NCBI GenBank assembly: GCA_964646605.1
Contig: CAZYEX010000150.1
Location: forward strand, 1 to 64,000
Direction of reading: 5' to 3'
DNA length: 64,000 nt
DNA from: SBAX01 sp964646605
Lineage (GTDB): Bacteria > Planctomycetota > Phycisphaerae > UBA1845
The notes under the pieces were generated by a model. The model did not search any database, was not told the origin of the DNA, and saw only the letters and a list, made by a program, of their open reading frames with translations. Positions 16,162-24,793 of the stretch are shown here, one piece after another (positions within the stretch are counted from its first letter, which is position 1; the number at the start of each line of letters is the position of its first letter). The position numbers were made by a program, and so were the translations under genes.

Positions 16162-18003
16162 CTACTCGGGGCGAGGCTGCATGGAGCGCGGGTCGGACGG
16201 ACTCTGGGCACTGACGCGGGCCTCGGTTACGTCGTCGTCGAAGAGGTCGGCGTCGCCCGGCTCGTCGGCGTCGTCCACGACCGTGTCCGTGTCGAAGGGG
16301 ATGAACTCGATTCCGTCGTCACGGAGCGTGATCGCGTCGCCGTCCTCGGTTTGCCAACAGCGGCTTTCGTTGATGACCACCGAAAGGAGGGCCTCCAAGT
16401 CGCCGAAGGTGGCCGACCAGTCGAAGGCATCGCTGGACGGTGCTGGTTCTTCGGCACAAGGCAGCGCGTTCTCGGGAAGGCGCTGGGTGGTCGGGTCGTT
16501 GGAATCGGTTTCGTCGTCCTCGTTGAACTCGACGACCGGAGCTTCTTCGAACTCTTCGTTTTCGTCGTCGGGTTCATCTTCTTCAAAGTATTCCACGACG
16601 GCGGGCGTGGGGGTCGGCTCGCCTGTGGCGTAGAAACCGAAGGGATTCGCCGGCGCGGAGGGGCCGAAGAACTGGGAATCCCGGGTGCGAATCTCATCGC
16701 GAAGAAGCCCGATCTTGCTCTCCAACTCTGCCAGCATAATCCAGGAGTCGCGGGCGGCCGCGGGCGTCGGCGGGGTCGTCGGAGCGTCGGCGATGACCTC
16801 GTCGGCGTCGAGTTCCGCGACTTCGCGAACGTCATCCTCCACGGCGACGGCCAAACCGAGGTCGGGGGCGATTTCAGGCGTTTCCGGAGTCTCTTCCAGG
16901 AACTCGGACGGCGTCGGCTCGGGACCGGGAAGCTGCACGACGGGCGCCTCGACGACGGGTGTCCGTTCCACGGCGACGTGCGCCGGTTCCGGCTGCTCCA
17001 CGCAAGGCTCGTGGGTTTCTTCGATGAACTCCTCGAAGGCTCTTGTCGGCGCTTCGGCGGGTTGCTCCATCGTTGCAACTTGGGTTTGGGCGATCGGTTC
17101 TGGCTCGGTCTTCCTAGACGCGAAGATGGCGTCGATGAGCCCGAAGACGTCGGCGAGCTCGGTGGAGGAGGGAGCGTCGATGACACTGTCTGGCACGGGT
17201 TGCAGCTCGGCCGGCGGCGTTGCTTGCGACGGGATTTCCATCGCGGCTTGGGCGACGGCCGTTTCCGCCGGAGGTAGCGAGGCTTCGGGGGGGGCCATTC
17301 GGGCGGCGACTTCGTCCCACTGCACGCGGGCGGCGGAGAATCCGGGGGCGATCGCCAGGACTTGTCGGAAGGCCTCGAGGGCTTCGGGATAGCGCTGCTG
17401 ACCGCGAAACATCAGACCCAAGTTGTAGTAGGCGTCGGGTTCCGGGAGGGCTTGCTGAAAACTGGCCAGCGCGTCGTCGAAGACTCCGAGCTTGGCCAGG
17501 GTCATGCCGAGGTTGATGTGGGCGCGGCGGAACTCCGGTTGTAACGCGACGGCTTGGCGCAGCTCGCGCTCGGCATCTTCCCACCGCTGGGTGAGCATAT
17601 ATTCGAAGCCCAAGTTGTTGCGGATCACGGCGTGGTCGGGTTTCAGTTCGACGGCGCGGCGCAGGGCCTGGACGGCCTCGTCGTGCTGTCCGACGGCGCT
17701 GAGCATGAGACCGAGGCGATGGTAGGCCGCAAGGTGATGGTGGTTAAGGGCCACCGTCTTTCGGTATTGGGCGATGGCCTTGTCCACCGCACCCTGCCGC
17801 TCGAAGAGCATGGCCGCGGCGAAATGGGTCTCGGGAAGAATCTTGGGCGGTTTCTCGTCCTCGACTTCGAGGATCCCGGGGTTTCTCGGCGACTTGAGGC
17901 CGGGACCCATCTGTCGACCGACGGGGTACTCGGAATGGGCGCAACCCACGATGGTTACGGCAGCCGCGGTAAGCCACCAGATTCGTTTTGTGTTCTGTCG
18001 CAT
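16162..18003 (-). CDS. TPR-repeat lipoprotein with a long Pro/Glu/Thr-rich tail
   Basis: 613 residues from an ATG at 18003 with GGGAGG 6 bases upstream. The lipoprotein signal IWWLTAAAVTIVGC places it at the cell envelope. About five TPR units follow (about 60-225; for example AAYHRLGLMLSAVGQHDEAV and AVIRNNLGFEYMLTQRWEDA). The remaining 380 residues are low-complexity, rich in Pro, Glu, Thr and Ala, and probably disordered or extended. The gene is downstream of another lipoprotein gene (18038-18592) and ends at a hairpin terminator, so the two likely form an operon. The partner proteins are unknown. Confidence 0.8.
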   Translation of the reverse strand: MRQNTKRIWWLTAAAVTIVGCAHSEYPVGRQMGPGLKSPRNPGILEVEDEKPPKILPETHFAAAMLFERQGAVDKAIAQYRKTVALNHHHLAAYHRLGLMLSAVGQHDEAVQALRRAVELKPDHAVIRNNLGFEYMLTQRWEDAERELRQAVALQPEFRRAHINLGMTLAKLGVFDDALASFQQALPEPDAYYNLGLMFRGQQRYPEALEAFRQVLAIAPGFSAARVQWDEVAARMAPPEASLPPAETAVAQAAMEIPSQATPPAELQPVPDSVIDAPSSTELADVFGLIDAIFASRKTEPEPIAQTQVATMEQPAEAPTRAFEEFIEETHEPCVEQPEPAHVAVERTPVVEAPVVQLPGPEPTPSEFLEETPETPEIAPDLGLAVAVEDDVREVAELDADEVIADAPTTPPTPAAARDSWIMLAELESKIGLLRDEIRTRDSQFFGPSAPANPFGFYATGEPTPTPAVVEYFEEDEPDDENEEFEEAPVVEFNEDDETDSNDPTTQRLPENALPCAEEPAPSSDAFDWSATFGDLEALLSVVINESRCWQTEDGDAITLRDDGIEFIPFDTDTVVDDADEPGDADLFDDDVTEARVSAQSPSDPRSMQPRPE

Positions 18004-18037
18004 GTTCATCCTCCCTGGGCTCCTTCCCTTCGCGTCA

Positions 18038-18592
18038 TTACTTACCCTGACCGGATTGAATCGGCGTTCCGACCGTGGTGGTCTTTCCACCCTTGGCGTC
18101 CTTGGCGGTACCCTTGACGTCGATGAGGATGGCCTTGTTGGCGGCGATTCCTCGTCCGCCGGAGATCATGGCCTTGGTGTCCACGCGGGCCATCTCGCAC
18201 CCGGTGGTTTGCAGGTATTCACGGACGTTGTCGAGACGGCCTTTGACGAGTTTCTCATCGGTGTTGAAGGTCTCGTAGCGGACGGTCCCGCCGTAGGTGG
18301 TCAAGAGCGCGGCCATGCGGTTGAGTCGGGCGGCGCCGGTGCCGCTGAGTTCGACGCTGTGGGGGATGAAGTGGATGTCGGCGACGGTCATGTCATGGAG
18401 CATGGCGTTGTCGGCCATGTCCGTGAAATGCTCAGGCCGCGAGTGCATGGATTCGTCCATCTTGTCCAGGTACATGTCGTTGGCCGTGAGAGGGTCCTTG
18501 CACTTCTGGCATTGTTGGCTGCATCCCGCAGGCGCGGTCAGCGTCCACCCGAGCACCGGCAGCATCCACCACGAGCGATTGGTCTTGAACAT
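18038..18592 (-). CDS. Lipoprotein with an OmpA-like C-terminal region
   Basis: 184 residues. The signal segment WWMLPVLGWTLTAPAGC is followed by QQCQKC. The C-terminal part (about 68-165) has the rhythm of OmpA-like domains: IHFIPHSVELSGTGAARLNRMAALL, then GTVRYETFNTDEKLVKGRLDNVREYL. Peptidoglycan or envelope association is plausible but not proven. AAGGAGCC precedes the ATG at 18592. It is followed 34 bases later by the TPR lipoprotein gene on the same strand. Confidence 0.7.
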   Translation of the reverse strand: MFKTNRSWWMLPVLGWTLTAPAGCSQQCQKCKDPLTANDMYLDKMDESMHSRPEHFTDMADNAMLHDMTVADIHFIPHSVELSGTGAARLNRMAALLTTYGGTVRYETFNTDEKLVKGRLDNVREYLQTTGCEMARVDTKAMISGGRGIAANKAILIDVKGTAKDAKGGKTTTVGTPIQSGQGK

Positions 18593-19006
18593 TGGCTCTG
18601 GCTCCTTGCGTTTTGTCTTCGGTCGGGATTCTTCCTGGGACCGATAGTCTGCGTCCGGGTTCTCGATCCCGCCGGACCGCCCTTTGTTATCGAGCACTTC
18701 GTGGATCGACCTTCGCAAATTATCGGTCGAGTTCGCGGGTCGTTCTCGTGGCCGTGCGGGGCGTCGCAGTCGAAGGAACCCGCGTTCTCAATGCAGAAAT
18801 GGCGGAACGGCGCGGCTTCCGCCGGGTGAGCACCGTTCGTCGCCCCGCGTGCCAGCCTTGATAGCGCGGTTGGGGCTGGCGCCGCGAAGAATCCCATAGG
18901 AACCTCAGGCGGCGCCCGACGGAGAAGAATGGCCGTCCCCGGACCGCGTGTCTCGGAAGGTGAGGACGAAGTTGGAGGGGGCGAAGTGTTCCGGGACGGT
19001 CGGCGG
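18593..19006. other. Gene-free stretch upstream of the lipoprotein operon
   Basis: 414 bases between the lipoprotein operon and the toxin remnant. No intact gene, terminator or clear promoter was recognised. The half nearer 19006 could be leftover toxin-gene sequence, because the PIN-like reading frame stops abruptly there. Confidence 0.4.
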
Positions 19007-19099
19007 CTACGGTCGACCAATGAGTGCCATTCCACGGCACCGCAAACCGGGAACGGCGCGCGGCAACTCGGCGGCGTTGGTGTCGAGGACGAACCTCAC
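19007..19099 (-). pseudogene. Truncated PIN-type toxin remnant
   Basis: A GTG at 19099 overlaps the antitoxin stop (GTGA) and begins VRFVLDTNAAELPRAVPG, matching the start of VapC-like PIN toxins with the first catalytic Asp in LDTN. The frame closes after 30 codons at 19007, far short of the usual 130, and no further PIN motifs are seen nearby in other frames. Deletion or frameshift of a former toxin is inferred. Confidence 0.45.
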
Positions 19100-19308
19100 G
19101 ACCACTCGCCCCGCACGGAGCGCTGGTAGTCGAGCCCGTCAACCGGCCAATCGACTCGCCCGGCATGTACCGCGAGGTTCGTCGGCGGCTTTTGCCCACC
19201 ATTCAACCGAAGCTCTTGTTCGATCCGAACCCAGTCGCCGTAGTCGACCTGGACGGCGATGGGGCGATCGTTCTCGTCGGTGATGATCCGCTTTATTACA
19301 TCGAGCAT
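19096..19308 (-). CDS. Antitoxin-like protein of a type II toxin-antitoxin pair
   Basis: 70 residues starting MLDVIKRIITDENDRPIAVQ, then VDYGDWVRIEQELRL. This matches the N-terminus of antitoxins of the PHD/VapB-associated kind in which an IDYxDWxxIE segment is conserved. Its stop overlaps the start of a truncated PIN-like frame by 4 bases, a typical toxin-antitoxin coupling. With the toxin broken, this may be an orphan antitoxin. Confidence 0.55.
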   Translation of the reverse strand: MLDVIKRIITDENDRPIAVQVDYGDWVRIEQELRLNGGQKPPTNLAVHAGRVDWPVDGLDYQRSVRGEWS

Positions 19309-19419
19309 GGCAACGTCCTCTCGGGCATCTACCTGTCATTATATCGGAACTCCGCGTCCAGGCAAGTCTGGAAAATCGCAAGATGCGAGGGCATGGATGC
19401 GCCGTTATCATGCACCTCG

Positions 19420-20508
19420 ATGGGCACACAGACGGATTCATTTTTTTCTCGGGCGGTGGAGTTGCACCGGCGGGCAATCGTGGTGGACACGCATGGCGAC
19501 ACCACGCAGCGGCTTTTGGACGCGGCCTGGGACTTCTCGGCTCGGCATGAAGATGGGCACGTGGACCTCCCCCGCCTGCGGGAGGGGGGACTTGGCGGCT
19601 TGTTTCTGGCGGCGTACGCGGCTGCGGCGCCGGAGGCGGGCGCGAACGTCGCGGCGGCGCGCCGGCAGCTCGCTTGCATTCAGGCGACCGCGGCGCGGCA
19701 CGCACGTGACGTGGCATTGGCGCGAACCGCGAACGAGGTTCGCCGGGCGAAGGGTGAGGGGAAGATCGCCGTGCTGATGGCCGTCGAAGGCGGATCGCTG
19801 ATCGAAAACTCGCTCGACGTGCTGCGGGAGTTCCATGATCGCGGGGCGACGTACATGACCCTGACGCACGCGGCGCACACGGATTGGGCGGATTCCTCGG
19901 GCGTCCACGAGTCCTTGGCCCCGCGACACGGCGGGTTGACCGATTTCGGGCGGCAGGTGATCCGGGAGATGAACCGGCTGGGCATGATGGTGGATGTCTC
20001 GCACGTATCGGACGAGACGGTGCGGGACGTTCTGCGCACGAGCACGTCGCCGGTGATCGCCTCGCACTCGTCGTGCCGCACCGTGTCACCGCATCGGCGG
20101 AACCTCTCCGACGAACTGATCCAAGCGATTGCCCGGAGCGGCGGCGCGGTGCAGATCAACTTTGCGGCAGCGTTTGTGGATCCCGCCTTTCCGCCCATCG
20201 ACCCGCAGGTCATTGAATACTGGTCCACGCGGGGCGGGTTTGCGAAAAGTCCCTATGCGGCGCACGTCACGCCGTTCGAGACACTGGTGGATCATTTCGA
20301 GCACGCCCTGAAGGTGGTGGGATACGAACACGTGGGGATCGGGTCGGATTTTGACGGCGTGGCGGCGTTGCCGCGGGGGATGGAGGATTGTTCCAAGCTG
20401 CCGTATCTGACCGCCGAGCTGCTCCGTCGCGGGCACAGCGAAGAAGGACTGACGCGGATGCTTGGCGAGAACGTGCTGCGGGTGATGGAGGCGTGCCGAC
20501 GGGGATGA
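19420..20508 (+). CDS. Membrane-dipeptidase family (M19) zinc peptidase
   Basis: About 362 residues. The metal ligands and active-site residues of renal-dipeptidase-type enzymes can be followed: His and Asp in VDTHGDT, Glu in MAVEGGSL, His in DVSHVSD, His in IASHSSCR and Asp in GIGSDFDG. The family hydrolyses dipeptides, including some with D-residues. No signal peptide is apparent with this start; ATG codons at 19393 and 19420 are both possible, and neither has a strong ribosome binding site. A conserved hypothetical gene follows after 7 bases and is probably co-transcribed. Confidence 0.88.
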   Translation: MGTQTDSFFSRAVELHRRAIVVDTHGDTTQRLLDAAWDFSARHEDGHVDLPRLREGGLGGLFLAAYAAAAPEAGANVAAARRQLACIQATAARHARDVALARTANEVRRAKGEGKIAVLMAVEGGSLIENSLDVLREFHDRGATYMTLTHAAHTDWADSSGVHESLAPRHGGLTDFGRQVIREMNRLGMMVDVSHVSDETVRDVLRTSTSPVIASHSSCRTVSPHRRNLSDELIQAIARSGGAVQINFAAAFVDPAFPPIDPQVIEYWSTRGGFAKSPYAAHVTPFETLVDHFEHALKVVGYEHVGIGSDFDGVAALPRGMEDCSKLPYLTAELLRRGHSEEGLTRMLGENVLRVMEACRRG

Positions 20509-20515
20509 AAAGAGC

Positions 20516-21448
20516 ATGGTCGGTCTGGAAACCCCATCGCAATCGCTGACTTTCGCGCTACGGGCCATCGCCCGGCGGGCGGGGTTGGAGATCGATCATG
20601 ACGACCTGAACGCAGTGCTGGGTCTGTCGTGGATGGTGTGCGCGGTTCCGCGGGAAGCGGACGTGGGACGCTGGGCGATGTATGCCCGGGACGCGTTTCT
20701 GGTCGAGGCCGGTCGTTTGTTTGGACTCCACATTCGAGACATCCACCCCCCGGACGCGGCCCGCGGATTGGACCGTGCGGCGGAGTTCGACCAACACTTC
20801 GACGCCAGCTATCGCCCGCTGATTCTTCGAGCCTTGGAAAACGATCAACCGGTCCTGGCGTGGCAGGGCTGGGAGGGGGGTCGGGGGTTGGCGTGGGGTT
20901 GGATTCGCGAGGCGTGCGACGACGGCGTAGGGTTTCGCGGGGCTGTCGTAGAGTCGAACGAGGCCCTGTCGTCGTGCGACGTGGCGACGCTGGTTCGTCC
21001 GCCGATCCAGCTTTATGTCGTCGAGCGGGTCACAGCGTGTCATCCCGAGCCGGGGGAGTTGATGGGCATGGCCCTCGATCACGCGCGGCGGGTACTGGCC
21101 GACGAATGGCACAAGCGTTTCGGAGTGGTCACGGGTCCCAGCGCCTACGAGGAGTGGCTTCAAGTCGCGGGAGCGTCGGGTTCGGGTCGGCAGGCGGCGG
21201 CGATTCTGGCCGGACACGAATCAGCGATCCGGTTCCTCGAACGCCCGCGGCGGGGTTTGTCGGCGGGTTTTCCACGGATCGCGAGGCAACTGGTTGAGGA
21301 GTCGTTCGCGGTGGTCCAATCCATGCGGGAGCTGCTTGTGTCCGACCCGGAGCAGCCGCCCGGAGCGGCGTTCACGGAGCAAGTGTCACAGGCCCGTTCG
21401 GCGACGGTGCGGATGCAGGCCCTGGTGGGATCCGTTCGCACGTTCTGA
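20516..21448 (+). CDS. Conserved hypothetical protein downstream of the dipeptidase
   Basis: 310 residues, no named family. The middle (about 85-150) contains ASYRPLILRALENDQPVLAW followed by QGWEGG...WGWIREACDDG. This resembles the C39-like/BtrH N-terminal type of protein that presents a Trp-rich pocket, but the catalytic residues are not obvious. The C-terminal half is helical, with a final coiled segment (QVSQARSATVRMQALVGSV). The short gap to the dipeptidase gene suggests a joint role in peptide handling; this is inference from context. Confidence 0.65.
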   Translation: MVGLETPSQSLTFALRAIARRAGLEIDHDDLNAVLGLSWMVCAVPREADVGRWAMYARDAFLVEAGRLFGLHIRDIHPPDAARGLDRAAEFDQHFDASYRPLILRALENDQPVLAWQGWEGGRGLAWGWIREACDDGVGFRGAVVESNEALSSCDVATLVRPPIQLYVVERVTACHPEPGELMGMALDHARRVLADEWHKRFGVVTGPSAYEEWLQVAGASGSGRQAAAILAGHESAIRFLERPRRGLSAGFPRIARQLVEESFAVVQSMRELLVSDPEQPPGAAFTEQVSQARSATVRMQALVGSVRTF

Positions 21449-21633
21449 AACGCCCCGCACCGCCCTCCGAGCGGGGTTTGAGCATGGCGGACCGATCGGC
21501 AACAAGAAAAAAGCAGGGCTGCGCGTAAGAATCGAGCCTACAACTCGGACGACACTACGGGTCCGAGATTCGTCCGGCGTTTCGTACGATTCGCCCAGAC
21601 GACCGTGCGGACCCGGTTTGCGGAGAGTGGCCT

Positions 21634-22839
21634 ATGCGAACACAGAATGGAGTTGACCGGGGAATCCGACGTAGCCGGAAGATGGCCCGCGGGGCGACGA
21701 TCGTGGACTCGGTTGCGGGGATCGCGGCCGTCACCGTCTTGGCGGGGGTGCTGCTGCCGTCGGCGGCGGCGGTTCGGTCGGACGGGAAGCTGGCGGCTTG
21801 TCTGCACAACCTTTCGCGGATCGGATCGGCGAACCAGACGTATGCGATCGCGGACCCGTCCGAGGCGGCGATCCCCGTTCACGCCGCGCAGTTCACGCAA
21901 GACCCGGAGAACCCGACGTACATCGGGGCTTATGAATGGGGCGGAAAGAGCGGGATCGGGTGGGAGGATTGGCTCGATCCGCCGAACCCGCTATCGAGCC
22001 GCTATGGGACCAAGGCCGGTTTCGGTCCGGCAACCAGGCCGCTCAACAGCATCCTCTATCCGCACGGTTTCCGCGACAACCTGAACCCTGCGTTCAACCG
22101 CGTCGGGGCGCAGCTGGATACGCGGTTGCAACTGAACGCCTTTCGATGTCCTGCGGACGACGGACCGCCGGGCGGAGCGCATTGTCCGCAATGGCTGGCC
22201 AATCCGCTGCGTTCGTCGTACGACCACTTTGGCACCAGCTACGCGGCCAACGTGTTCATGATTAGCAGTTCCGGGGGGGGACCCATGCTCAGCAACTCCC
22301 CCTACCTGCGCCCCATCATCCGCGTGCCCAACCCGGCACGCACGATCAACTACGAAGAAAACATCGGGAGATGGGCGTGGGCCTGCCGACGCGAGCTTTC
22401 GGGATGCGAGTTCGTCGGACCTGGGGTCGATCCCGGACCCACCAAGGCGGTGCGCGGGTGGCACGGGAAGGACTGGACGTTCAACCGCGCTTTCGTGGAC
22501 GCCCACGCCGACACCCAGGCTGTTTACATTGAGGGAACGGAGGACGACGAGGGGTACGCCAACCACTATCGCAATCAACAGTTGCCGGCGTATCCGAACT
22601 GGGCGGGTTGCGAGGCGTGTCCGCCGGGTAGCAAGGACTGCACCGGTCTTTCTTCTGAAGGTTCGTTCGAGGAATATCGGTGCATCATCGTTCGCGGCGA
22701 AGGTTGGCAGAAGGACACCATGCCCGCGCCATTCGTCTGCACCGGGCTCTATTGGGGCGGCGGCGGGCGACCGTCTTACGAGAACTGCGTTGTACCTGGT
22801 GGAACCCTGAGTTCGGCCGCAGAGGCGGGGATGAGGTGA
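21634..22839 (+). CDS. Exported protein with a prepilin-like N-terminus
   Basis: 401 residues. ARG|ATIVDSVAGIAAVTVLAGVL followed by LPSAAAV imitates the prepilin peptidase site and hydrophobic helix of planctomycete type II secretion pseudopilins (GFTLVELLVVIAI...LLPS), but position +5 is Asp, not Glu. The body is Gly/Pro-rich with Cys pairs. It contains segments typical of such proteins: an N-terminal CLHNLSRIGSANQTYA, then FRCPADDG and SYAANVF. A role as a surface or secretion-system-associated protein is likely; the exact function is unknown. The next gene starts 4 bases after the stop. Confidence 0.65.
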   Translation: MRTQNGVDRGIRRSRKMARGATIVDSVAGIAAVTVLAGVLLPSAAAVRSDGKLAACLHNLSRIGSANQTYAIADPSEAAIPVHAAQFTQDPENPTYIGAYEWGGKSGIGWEDWLDPPNPLSSRYGTKAGFGPATRPLNSILYPHGFRDNLNPAFNRVGAQLDTRLQLNAFRCPADDGPPGGAHCPQWLANPLRSSYDHFGTSYAANVFMISSSGGGPMLSNSPYLRPIIRVPNPARTINYEENIGRWAWACRRELSGCEFVGPGVDPGPTKAVRGWHGKDWTFNRAFVDAHADTQAVYIEGTEDDEGYANHYRNQQLPAYPNWAGCEACPPGSKDCTGLSSEGSFEEYRCIIVRGEGWQKDTMPAPFVCTGLYWGGGGRPSYENCVVPGGTLSSAAEAGMR

Positions 22840-22843
22840 TACC

Positions 22844-24535
22844 GTGAGTCATGCGAAACACATGACGATCGCGCTCGTGGGCGTGGGGCTGGCGACGGTT
22901 CCGCTTTCGGCCGTCGGCCCGAACGATGATTGCGCCAACGCCATCGCCATCTCCGGCGAAGGAGTTTTCGATTTCGATAACACGGACGCGACCGCCGACG
23001 AGGTTCCTCCGCCCGACTGCACACATGAATATGGGTCGAGCGACGGATTCGTCGCTGATGTTTGGTTTCGCTGGACGTCCGATCGCGCCGGGTACGTCAC
23101 TTTGGGCACGTGCGGCGGGACGACCGTGGACACGAAACTGGCAGTCTATCGCGACGATTGCTTTTATCAGCCTTACTATGCACGCGGGTGCGACGACGAT
23201 GGATGTCATACGCAATCGCAGGTGAGCATCGAGGTGATTCACGGCGAAAGCTACATGATTCGCATCGGCACCCATCCGGGATTGCACGGGGGTACGGGGA
23301 CGCTCCGCATCGAGCGCGGGATGCCGCCGGAGTCTCCGCCGCTGGATTGCTACACCGCGGCCACGCCGACGTTCCCCTTTGCGCAGTGCGCCTATCGCAG
23401 TCGATGGGACGCGCTCAACAGCACTCGCGGGCAGCAGCGAGTGTTCGACGACTTCACGGCCGACGCCGACGGGGTGATCCAAACGATCTGCTGGGCGGGA
23501 ACGTATCTGGACGACGAAGCCGAATGTCGGCGAGGACTGGTGGATTTCTTCGAACTCACCTATTACGCCGACGACTGCGGGGTCCCCGGCGAGATCATCG
23601 CCGGACCCTTTTCGCAGGAAGACGTGACCATGACCGTCGCGGGGCCCTCGGCGACGCATTTGACTTTTCCGGACGGGGTTAGGGAATTCGAATACAGCGT
23701 CTACCACAGCCCGGTGCCGGTGGTCGCGGGCGAGCGGTATTGGGTGGGGATCAACAACTCCTACTACAACCGATGTGCGTGGTTTTGGGAAACGTCGCTG
23801 GGTTCGACGGGATATGCGGTTGCGTTGGACGACGAATCGGGGGCGCTGGCATCAGTCGGTACGGACTTGGCGTTTTGCTTCGATATTGAATACGAGAACG
23901 CCGCGGGCTGTCTACCGTCGCCGGTCAACGACGACTGTGTCGATGCCGTGGAGATTCAGCTCGGCGAAACCGCGTTCGACACGGCGGGGGCTACGACGGA
24001 CGGACCGATCAACCGCCCGTGGGACCAGTCCGCCCCGCCGAGCTGCGACTTTCCCCTGGGCGACGAGCAGGTTCACCGGGACATCTGGTATGACTTCATC
24101 GCAGCCTGCACCGGCGCGGTGGAGCTGAGCCTTTGCGACAGCACGTTTGACACCAAGGCGGCAGTGTATGACGGTCGGATGTGCCCGCCGGCGACGTCGG
24201 CCATCGCCTGCGATGACGATGGGTGTGGTGAATCGCCTCCGCGACAATCCGTCGTCGCGGCTCGGGTGGTTGCCGGCGGGGAGTACAAAGTCCGCGTGGG
24301 GGGGTACGCGGAGGCGTCGGGGATCGGAACTCTGCGAATGCGTTACGCCGTTCCGCCGCGACCGACGCTTGCGGATTTTTCCGCACTCGCCGTCGGTTAC
24401 ACGGGAGCGTGCTCGTCGTCGCCTTGCGACGAGCCCCTGGCCGCGGGTTGCGGTACGGCCCAGGATTTTGACGCGGACGGAGACGTGGACTCCGCGGATT
24501 ACGCGGCGCTGCATCGATTCTGGGCCGGGCCCTAA
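22844..24535 (+). CDS. Secreted protein with two NDDC-type beta domains and a dockerin-like C-terminus
   Basis: 563 residues from a GTG preceded by GAGGTGAT. A signal peptide (about 1-23, TIALVGVGLATVPLSAVG) is followed by two related modules that begin NDDCANAIAI and NDDCVDAVEI and contain VWFRWTS...DTKLAVYRDDC and IWYDFIA...DTKAAVYDG, similar to pre-peptidase C-terminal-like beta domains. The C-terminus DFDADGDVDSADYAALHRFW is an EF-hand/dockerin-like calcium loop common in planctomycete exoproteins. No catalytic domain is seen. It is adjacent to the prepilin-like gene and probably co-expressed. Confidence 0.75.
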   Translation: MSHAKHMTIALVGVGLATVPLSAVGPNDDCANAIAISGEGVFDFDNTDATADEVPPPDCTHEYGSSDGFVADVWFRWTSDRAGYVTLGTCGGTTVDTKLAVYRDDCFYQPYYARGCDDDGCHTQSQVSIEVIHGESYMIRIGTHPGLHGGTGTLRIERGMPPESPPLDCYTAATPTFPFAQCAYRSRWDALNSTRGQQRVFDDFTADADGVIQTICWAGTYLDDEAECRRGLVDFFELTYYADDCGVPGEIIAGPFSQEDVTMTVAGPSATHLTFPDGVREFEYSVYHSPVPVVAGERYWVGINNSYYNRCAWFWETSLGSTGYAVALDDESGALASVGTDLAFCFDIEYENAAGCLPSPVNDDCVDAVEIQLGETAFDTAGATTDGPINRPWDQSAPPSCDFPLGDEQVHRDIWYDFIAACTGAVELSLCDSTFDTKAAVYDGRMCPPATSAIACDDDGCGESPPRQSVVAARVVAGGEYKVRVGGYAEASGIGTLRMRYAVPPRPTLADFSALAVGYTGACSSSPCDEPLAAGCGTAQDFDADGDVDSADYAALHRFWAGP

Positions 24536-24554
24536 TCGGTCGCCCCGCACGTAT

Positions 24555-24577
24555 GCGCCGCCCACAAGCGGCGGCGC
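24555..24577. repeat. GC-rich palindrome, copy 1 of a five-member family
   Basis: GCGCCGCC (24555-24562) pairs with GGCGGCGC (24570-24577) around CACAAGC. Read on the minus strand it aligns with the copies at 41057 and 42888 (GCGCC, then CTTGT, then GGGxGGCGC). It lies in the 258-base gap after the secreted-protein gene, in which nothing else is recognised. Confidence 0.6.
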
Positions 24578-24793
24578 CACACGTCCAAACCGAGGTTCTT
24601 CCACCGGGCCGCAGATCATTCGGTCGGACAAGTCCATACTTGACCCTCCCGACCAACTCCGAGGTGAGATCGCATGATCCGCGTTGCGACCACGGGCCGA
24701 GTGTTCGTTCTTGACCCCTCCGGGGAAGCACCCTACGGTAGCCGATGGTTCGTGAGGCGGACCGAGAAAGGTGGTTGAACGGAGCGGTTAACT

